From the NCBI RefSeq assembly GCF_042453785.1, contig NC_091671.1, forward strand, positions 11,602,001 to 11,666,000: 64,000 bases of DNA, read 5' to 3'. The notes under the pieces are model-generated. The model saw only the letters and a program-made list of their open reading frames with translations, made no database searches and was not told the DNA's origin. The translations under genes were made by a program, and so were the position numbers. Source of the stretch: Malus domestica (Eukaryota; Streptophyta; Magnoliopsida; Rosales; Rosaceae). Shown piece by piece: positions 56,431 through 64,000 of this stretch (position 1 is the first letter of the stretch; each line of letters starts with the position of its first letter).

Positions 56431-57060
56431 TAATATTAATAAGTTGATCTACTCATTATTTTGCTCATAAACACAAAATTATGTGAATGAAATATTTTGC
56501 TCGTAAGATAGGAACTTTTTTGAATAGAGAAATTTTTCATTGTGCTATAACCAGAGGGTGAAACACCATTTATCATTGTACAAAAGAAAAAAGTGATTTT
56601 TTCGAGTATCATTCTAATTATATAATGACATATAGTGTTACACATGTGACCCTAAAACACAGGAAAATATAAAGTCGATCTCTCCGGAGTATCCCAACTG
56701 CCTTTCAAATTTTCAATACTCTTTTTATCTCTTTGATTAAAATAAACAAAATTATCCAGAAAAAAATAAAAAGAATTCGTACATGTGCTTGCAGAAGAAA
56801 AATTGGTACTCTGCGGGACCCACAGGCGATGGTTTCGTGCTCCTTCCTCCTTCTTTCCTGATTCTCTCGTGCATGCTTTTTCCCGGTCCACTTTGATGGA
56901 CACCAAATCGTACGGTTTATTAATTTTAAAATCAAATTACTTAAAAAACACAGGATTAATTGTTTCAATTTTGAACGAGGACGTGGCAAGATCAGAGCGG
57001 GCTGGGCCCCCCTTCGACCAGACCGATGAGTCCACACCGTACGAATTTGCCCGAGGCTAA
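56431..57060. other. Intergenic upstream of SIZ1
   Basis: No gene was recognised. GC content rises towards SIZ1, and antisense open frames here are compositional. Confidence 0.4.
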
Positions 57061-57316
57061 AATGCGGGCGCGGCACACAGCGTGCACGTGAGCGCACCGG
57101 AACCGAACCCGGACGTGTCCCCGTAAAAAAACCGGATTGGATAATCGGCGACAGGTCCGAACATTGTAATTGGGGGGATTGGTTCTGGTTGGGGGTCTTC
57201 GGTCAAAATAGAAAAAAAACGCAAAAACGATTACAGGGACGAAGAACAAGTAGCAGTATCGCAAAGTCGGCGCTCGGAAAAAACCCTAGACTCCCTCCCC
57301 CAATTCGATCAACAAA
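57061..57316 (+). promoter_or_regulatory. SIZ1 promoter and leader exon
   Basis: A G-box core CACGTG (57085-57090) lies in a GC-rich stretch. A telo-box AAACCCTA (57281-57288) follows, typical near start sites of plant housekeeping genes. No TATA box is evident. The leader exon is predicted to end at CAACAAA|GTAAGA (57316). The leader intron contains a T-run of about 27 (57338-57365) and ends GGTGGTTAG near 57452. Confidence 0.5.
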
Positions 57317-57561
57317 GTAAGACTTCAAATTTTAGGGTTTTTTTTTTTTTTTTTTTTTTTTTTTTGCCTGCGATTGTTCAATTCAGGACTATCAGTTGAG
57401 AACTTGAGATGGTTTAATTTTTAATAATTTTGTGGTTTTTTTTGGTGGTTAGATCGGTCCCTGAGGAGGCTATGTGCTCGTTTTTCTGGTTTGGTGGTTG
57501 ATTAAATTATTGGTCCGGAGGTGATTGTGTACTTTCTGGGCCTTCATTTTTGGCGGAGAAA

Positions 57562-60500
57562 ATGGATTTGGTAGCTAGTTGCAAGGTATTTTTGTTGTTT
57601 TTTTTCGATTTGATTACGTTTTTTTCTTGATGCTTGATGTATTGGTTGGCTGAATTTGCTTGAAAAAGTCGAGTTTGCGGCGATTATTTATGCAATTTGA
57701 TGGATGATGCAATTTTGTAATGGGTGGAGTTTTGGCATGTGGTAGAACATTAGCCTCAGAATGTTTGCTTTACTTGCGAATTTACCTTGATGAATATGGT
57801 CAACTGGTACGCGAGCGGTGTTATTGAATGCATCAGTGGAAATAAGCTCATATAAGTAGCTTTAGGTGTTTGTCACTTAGTTTTTCTGTTATTCAATTAG
57901 TAGATGATATAATGTAGTCGGGTATGTCTCAAATGACAACTTTTTTTGTTTATGGTTAGTTTTATCGTTAGTGTCGTTCATGTGACTTGCATAAGGTGTT
58001 AATGGATGAGATAAGAAGAATGAGTTTGGGTAGCTTGAAGCAGAGAATGCGAAGAAGCAAAGACATTTGAATACAGTTGATCATGAAAAGTTAGCAAGTA
58101 ATTGTTGGATGGTGGAGATTTACCTTCTAAGAAAGAGTAGTAAATCTAGTTACGTATTCGGTTATAAGTTTTACTTTCTTTTTTCATGTCCCATTTCTTT
58201 CCCCTTGAGGTTAAAATATCCTTCACAGCTTTTAATTCATAGAGACTGTTTGAAATGCATGATGCAGACACAATTTTGCTTGTGCTGTATACATTGAGAC
58301 TGTTTCATATTATTCAACTTGTGAAATTCATATCATTTTCAACTTAGAATTTTTGTTTATCATTGCAGGAAAAATTGGCATATTTTCGAATAAAAGAGCT
58401 CAAAGATGTTCTCACTGAATTAGGTCTATCAAAGCAGGGGAAGAAGCAGGTAAGATGCTAGAAATACCGCCCTGTGATGTGATGTCGGGTTCCTGTATAT
58501 TGTGGATGTCATCTACTTGCTCACCTCTTCATTCCTTTATATAAGGGATATTACTTATGTACTCAACTTTGCACTGCATTTTGTGCTCTGTGGCATAATT
58601 TTTCTGAGTTCACAGGGGTTTATGTTGATGTAGGGTTCCATTGTTCTTGTCAATACTCCTATAAAGGAAAAGAGGTCCTGTTATATTCTACAAACTAATT
58701 TAGGTGTATTTATCAAGGTTGGATTGAATCTTCCTTGGTATGTACTATACAGTATTGATGTGTTATGGAGAGTTACTTTTGCATATTGGGATGCATTATA
58801 GTATCAATGACTACCGAAAGTTGCTTAGTTATTTTCCCTCTCTTATTTTCCCTATTATTTGATCACTTAAGAGTGCAATTGTCAATTCTATGAAAATATT
58901 TGCAACTTTCAAGATGGATGGTTTCACCCACGAGTATTTTGCATGTACTTTTATTATTCCTTTCTGTGCTGTCATTTGACTGCATGGATCTTTCAAATTA
59001 TTTTGGATACCTTTTTGGCTGGAATTTTAGTATAATAGAACCCGTTCATTGCATAATAATTGGCTTAACTTCTATGATGGTATCTTGTAAAGCATTTTAC
59101 AAGGTTTTTGAGATGAATGGCGTAAGAGAAAGCTGTCATTGTCTGATTTACCAATATCTATTATGCAGGATCTTGTTGACCGGATATTGGCCATTCTTTC
59201 TGATGAACAAGGTAAATGGTTCTATAGCAATTGTTTTTTTTCCTGGTTCAGATGATTTAATGTTATAAGCCTACAGTAACAGTCCTGTATGCTATAAATG
59301 TAGCTTATATGTTGGGAACCCAGTGTACATATTGCATAGTTCCTTGTCTTCGTCCAGCCAGATAAGATATTAGAAGTATTTGTTTCTTATTTGGCTTCTA
59401 TAATAAATGCATAGGAGATGAGAATTGATTGTGTCACAAGTTATTGATGTACTTCGTATGACATTTTATGTTAATGAGCATGCTACATCCTTTTAGCATT
59501 CATAATGCTTTCTTTTTGCAGCATTAGAAGTGGCTTTCATCTGCAGTTTGTCTTCTATTTGGCTGACCTAGAAACGTTCGGGGATCATGTATCTGGTTTC
59601 TTAGAGTCTTAGAGTTAGGAATGCAACTGCTTTTTTCCCTCAAAGCGCATTTTCTGGTTCAAAAACCATTGAAAACATTTTATTTATAAATCTTGTAAAA
59701 CTAATGATGTTATATGTTATCCACATTCTTTTTAACCATCAGCCTTTGGTTAAAGGTTGTCATTCATTAATTCATTTTTTGAGACATATTCCTGATAGAG
59801 AATCAAGTCATTCTGAATCTGGATAGTTTTTTTCATATCCATATTTTTGAACCTAGGTGTCATTTCCTTTTTCCCGTGCACTGAAATTTGCTTCTCGACC
59901 TTTTTGGTTTTAGGGCCTGTTTGGGAATGCTTGTCGGAAGCTCTCTGCTCTTTAGCGCATATGTTAGAAACCCCAATTTTTACTAAAAAGTCTAGTGCTT
60001 CTTGGAAATGCTTCCTCAAGAAGAAGCACAAAGGAAAAGCACTAAAAATGTTTTTATTGCACATAAGTACTTCTAGTTATTTCTGTCAAATTCTGCTAAA
60101 AGTGTTTTTATCTATTCCAAAAGCAGTGCCAAACAGGCCTTTAGCTTCTATGCTCCAAACCATTTTTCTAATGATGGTGTTTTCATTTAATCTTTCTCTG
60201 GTCTGGTTCTTTTGGGACTACTTCTTTTAGTTTGTGACACCATGATATGTGTGCATTATTTTGATTCTTTGGTTATGTTTCCAATTCTTTGTTTTGATCA
60301 TTAAAAACTTCTACTTTATCTCCAGTCTCTAAAATGTGGGCAAAAAAGAATGCAGTTGGAAAGGAACAGGTGGCGGAACTTGTAGATCACACCTATAGGT
60401 TTGTCCTCATATATGCCATACATTTGTTGCATTCATTTTATTGAAGGGATGGATTTATCTTTGCCTCTTTTTTTTCTTTGTTGTCTGGTATATTGAATGT

Positions 60501-63500
60501 AGAGCTGAAGTCCTCAGATGTGCTTTATATATAGTTCTCTATTTATTCAGACTACGTATTTTACTTTGCTTTTGTCCCCTGACTTGTATTTTTTTTCTGT
60601 TTGCTCCAGAAAAATGCAGATTTCCGGTGCCCCTGATTTAGCATCAAAGGGACAATGCATCTCTGATAGTAGTAATGTGAAAATAAGAGGCGAAATTGAG
60701 GATCCCTACCAGTCAGCTATCAAGGTTCGCTGTCTCTGTGGGAATTCATTAGAAACAGAGTCAATGATTAAGGTATCCTACAAATTTTCATATTCTCTTC
60801 CCAAGTCCCTTAGGTTGTAGCATGTTTGATTAATCACGAGTCTTCTCCTTGTCGCATCCCTTTATCATTTGACTACTATTGTGGACATGAAACATTTTCT
60901 TATTTGAACACATGTACTGCACCCTTTTTATGGTTTTTGCACTTTCTTATTTGAATGACTTTACTGCACCTTTAATGGCAGTGTGAAGATCCAAGATGCC
61001 AAGTGTGGCAACACATGGGTTGCGTTATAGTTCCAGAGAAACCTATGGAAGGCAATCCACCAGTTCCCGAATTATTTTATTGTGAACTCTGTCGACTAAG
61101 TCGGGCTGATCCGTATGTAGCACCAGTATTTTCTTGTTATAAAAAAGTGATTATAGCTTGGTTATTTTTTGTGTGTTTTATTTTTAATTATTCATGTAAC
61201 CATTAGCCAAGCCATCTTCTTTTTCTTCGTCATTGTTTTGCTTTTTGGGGACCTTGGGGAGTTTGTTTAATTTATACATGCAAATCCTTTTTGCTAACTT
61301 CTTTCCCATTTTAAATTGGGCTATTTCTTTCATATGATGATGTTAACATAGTGAAAGTGATTTTTATTTTTTTCGGTTATGACCTTTATAACCTGCTCTA
61401 CACAGTTTATGTACCATTTGAAAAATTCAATATTTATAAAAGGTGCTGAAGATTTGCTCAAACAAAAAATTAGGTCTCACTTTGGGTCCATAACATATTT
61501 CTTTATGATTGTTTGCATAAAATTTTGAGTGTCACTTGAATAATAAACTAGTTACAATGATTAATTGATGGTAAGGTGCCGTTTTGGAAAGGCAAAGTGT
61601 ACATTGAATTGAATTGAGGGGGTGGTAAGATCATTATGTGGTATGATTTAAAAGACGATATGACTTCAGTTCCAGATAAGTAGGCAAAGAGATTCATCTT
61701 GGTCCCAAGTCCCAACACAATGATTGTGGTGATGGCCTGGCTTTTGGCATGCTAATGTGTGTTTTTTATTTAGTGTATCTTGACTTTTTTGAAACTGCAC
61801 CTATTTTAACTAGTAACTTAAGTATGGTGGGTCAAACTCAGTGACTAGGATTTATGGCTATTTGATGATTTCTACTTATATCAGGTTATGGTATTTTGGT
61901 TTGAATGAGTTCTTTCACTTTATTTGTTTTATGTAATAACTATTGCCTCAGTTAGCTTATGTTTTATTTCAACATTGCAAATACTTTGCCCCCTTTTATG
62001 TTATGACATTTGTTATCTTCTGTTTTTTTGGCTTAATTGTTTTTTATGTTTATTCAGGTTTTGGGTAACGATTCAACATCCTTTACAGCCTGTTAAGTTG
62101 CATGTTACAAATATTCCAGCTGATGGGTGAGTGGACCGTGTTTAATTTTTTATAGTTATTTCTCATGAATGTACTATGCGCACATGCTCTGAGCAATAAC
62201 TTTCTAATTCCAGCAACAATTAAGTTCGTTCTGAAGATGACATTGCATTGTGTATGATACCTAGCCATCATAAATATGATCCATAACTGTGCGTGCACTG
62301 TTATTTCACTCGAATTTCATAATACCATTATGAATCAGCATATTCAAAAGAGTAAACATCCTGTTGCCTGAGAGTAGTTTTCTTTTGATTTAATATGAAG
62401 ACTTCGAAGGTTTCTTTAACAGGTAGAATGAACGTTATGAGTGTCAAGTATCTATGTACACTCTCACATATAGACAAGCAAACCCCTTTTGATAATATTT
62501 GCACATTTATCCATGTTTTGATGTTTTACTTTGCATCTGATATTTGTTCCCCATCCCCTTGCCAATTGTCCAGTTCGAATCCAGTGCAAAGTGTGGAGAA
62601 AACGTTTCAACTCACAAGGGCAGACAAGGACCTGATGTCTAAACAAGAATATGATGTTCAGGTTGGTTAGTGTATTGTTTGAAGATTGGTGAATCATTGG
62701 TTTTATATTAGTACTAAATCATTTATTGGTCATTTGACATCATTATGCAGGTTTGGTGTATGCTTTTAAATGACAAAGTTGCATTCAGGATGCAATGGCC
62801 GCAATATGCAGATCTACAGGTCAATGGTATGGTTATTTTGAAATTTTTACATAGATTGATGAGTTTTATCTTAAATTAAAATCTTGACTCTTGTCTTTAA
62901 AGATGCTGCTTTGGAATTTTTTTTTCAGTGTATATCCACTTGAATGTGCTGTGTATTATTGGAGATTGTTCTGTATAATTTGCAGGTATGCCTGTTCGTG
63001 CAATCAATAGACCTGGCTCGCAACTTCTTGGAGCTAATGGTCGTGATGATGGTCCAATTGTGAGTTTTTTCCTATGCAATTATAAGCTTTTAGTTGTCTG
63101 TTTTTGTTCTGTGTGTTGGACCCTTTCTTTCTATTTTAGATGAGATTACTTGCCTTGTTACTGCAGGGCCTTTTCTGATTGCTCTGTAATTCAAAACACT
63201 TAAAATAAGTTGTTTGTGTTAGTATCTTAGTGTACTTCATGTTGTTTTGTCAGATCACACCATATACGAAAGACGGATTTAATAAGATTTCCTTAACAGG
63301 ATGCGATGCCCGCATTTTCTGCTTAGGGGTTCGTATTGTGAAGAGACGCACAGTGCAACAGGTAGTGCTGATGTTTTATACATTGATTTTGTTTCTTTGG
63401 GTGGTTGAGCTTGCATTATGCTCTTGTAGTTTCCTTAGCATATACTTGTCGTCGTAAAGGTCGTACCCAGTGCACAAGGCTCCCGCTTTACGCAGGGTCT

Positions 63501-64000
63501 GGGAGAGGTGAATGTCGGCGAGCCTTACCCCCATTTATGGAGAGGCTGCTCCCAAGTCCTTAGCATATACTTGTAACCGGAAAAAAACTCTTCTGGAAGA
63601 AGATTGTTGGTGAGGGGGAAGTCAAATCCATAATGTCAAATTATGCTGTTGTTGAATTGCCAACAATCTTCTCAATATATAAAAACACAACAAATATCTT
63701 CTTGATTGAATGTCCTGAAGCAGCAATTTATACATGATTAACTTTTTGAGTTCAATCTTGTAATTTACTGGACTATTATTGTTGTCGTAGAGTTGATCAT
63801 TTTATATTATTCCAGTACCGGTTGATATTTAAGTATAATTTTCGTATGCTTTCTGTTATTGGTTTTCCATGGCGTTTATTACATTAGCGGGTCTTTTAAA
63901 TTTTACTTTTTCTAGATTCTCAACCTGATTCCCAAGGAGTCTGATGGTGAGGGTTTTGAAGATGCGCTTGCTCGTGTGTGTCGATGTGTTGGTGGTGGGA
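57562..64000 (+). CDS. SIZ1: E3 SUMO-protein ligase SIZ1 (5' part, truncated by window edge)
   Basis: SIZ1 is the nuclear SP-RING SUMO ligase acting in phosphate, temperature, hormone and defence signalling. Coding exons here are 57562-57585, 58369-58449, 59169-59211, 60326-60398, 60610-60772, 60982-61112, 62058-62126, 62574-62661, 62751-62826, 62986-63059, 63254-63361 and 63916-64000+. All introns are GT-AG and phases agree, giving the first 338 residues of a protein of about 880. The SAP domain spans about residues 10-46 ([20 protein letters not shown]). The PHD finger spans about 113-170 ([35 protein letters not shown]). The PINIT domain begins near 195 ([48 protein letters not shown]). 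The SP-RING and C-terminal part lie beyond the window. No lesions were seen. Confidence 0.96.
59913..60140. mobile_element. Tourist-like MITE in a SIZ1 intron
   Basis: It starts GGGCCTGTTTGGGAATGC and ends GTGCCAAACAGGCCT, with TTA flanking both sides (59910-59912, 60141-60143). It is 228 bp, related in style to the 11843-20444 outer element, and lies between coding exons 3 and 4 of SIZ1. Confidence 0.82.
63450..63556 (+). mobile_element. Au SINE, 3'-truncated, in a SIZ1 intron
   Basis: GGTCGTACCCAGTGCACAAG is followed by GCTCCCGCTTTACGCAGGGT and TGGGAGAGGTGAATGTCGGC, the head of the widespread plant Au SINE. It stops at GGAGAGGCTGCTCCCAAG, short of the usual 3' half. Flanking it is an exact 18-bp direct repeat TCCTTAGCATATACTTGT (63432-63449, 63557-63574). 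Confidence 0.9.

Noticed and set aside
56652..57264. Antisense open frames of up to 130 codons upstream of SIZ1
   Set aside because: GC-rich promoter region; no domain, and the frames conflict with one another.

Overview
This is a plant nuclear chromosome segment, most likely from a woody rosid of the rose family (apple/pear group). The coding genes are spliced plant genes: EF-1alpha with a leader intron, SIZ1, the 20S proteasome subunit PBG1, and a P-class PPR protein. The repeats are plant families: a Cassandra TRIM with a 5S-like core, an Au SINE, Tourist-like MITEs, MULEs, and solo LTRs. A microRNA hairpin near 47.6 kb carries what I recall as the apple/pear form of miR391. The family-level placement is inference.

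Layout. 1-7640: two copies of a >=2.6 kb tandem duplication, each with a decayed F-box gene, separated by small transposons and a tRNA-like relic. 7632-8364: a broken, intron-containing copy of BLOS1. 8728-9975: an intact PPR gene on the minus strand, with a 5'-UTR intron. 11843-20444: a nested nest of transposons, in which a 5.9-kb MULE lies inside a PIF/Harbinger element, itself inside a Tourist-like element. Each layer keeps its own target-site duplication. The MULE carries broken transposase and Ulp1-like modules, about seven copies of a 164-165 bp tandem repeat, and a captured NPF-transporter exon. 20445-23990: SINEs and a Cassandra solo LTR inserted in a SINE. 23997-26564: EF-1alpha. 27206-46830: mostly repeats (MITEs, a three-LTR TRIM, two solo LTRs, a low-complexity MULE-like element), plus one probable small two-exon gene at 32620-33064. 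About 47545-47648: the MIR391-like hairpin. 48880-52341: PBG1 (six coding exons, minus strand). 52500-57060: intergenic with a 1.2-kb MULE-like element. 57562-64000: the first twelve coding exons of SIZ1, running off the right edge, with a MITE and a truncated Au SINE in introns.

The intact genes are unrelated housekeeping or regulatory genes: translation elongation, proteasome, SUMO ligation, organelle RNA processing. No operon-like or cluster logic is visible. I did not find a novel multi-gene system. The observations most worth a second look are the miRNA hairpin, the nested transposon with its 165-bp satellite-like array, the small two-exon gene, and several mobile elements with exact target-site duplications. 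Exon joins were derived by eye from splice consensus and reading frame and have not been tested against transcripts.
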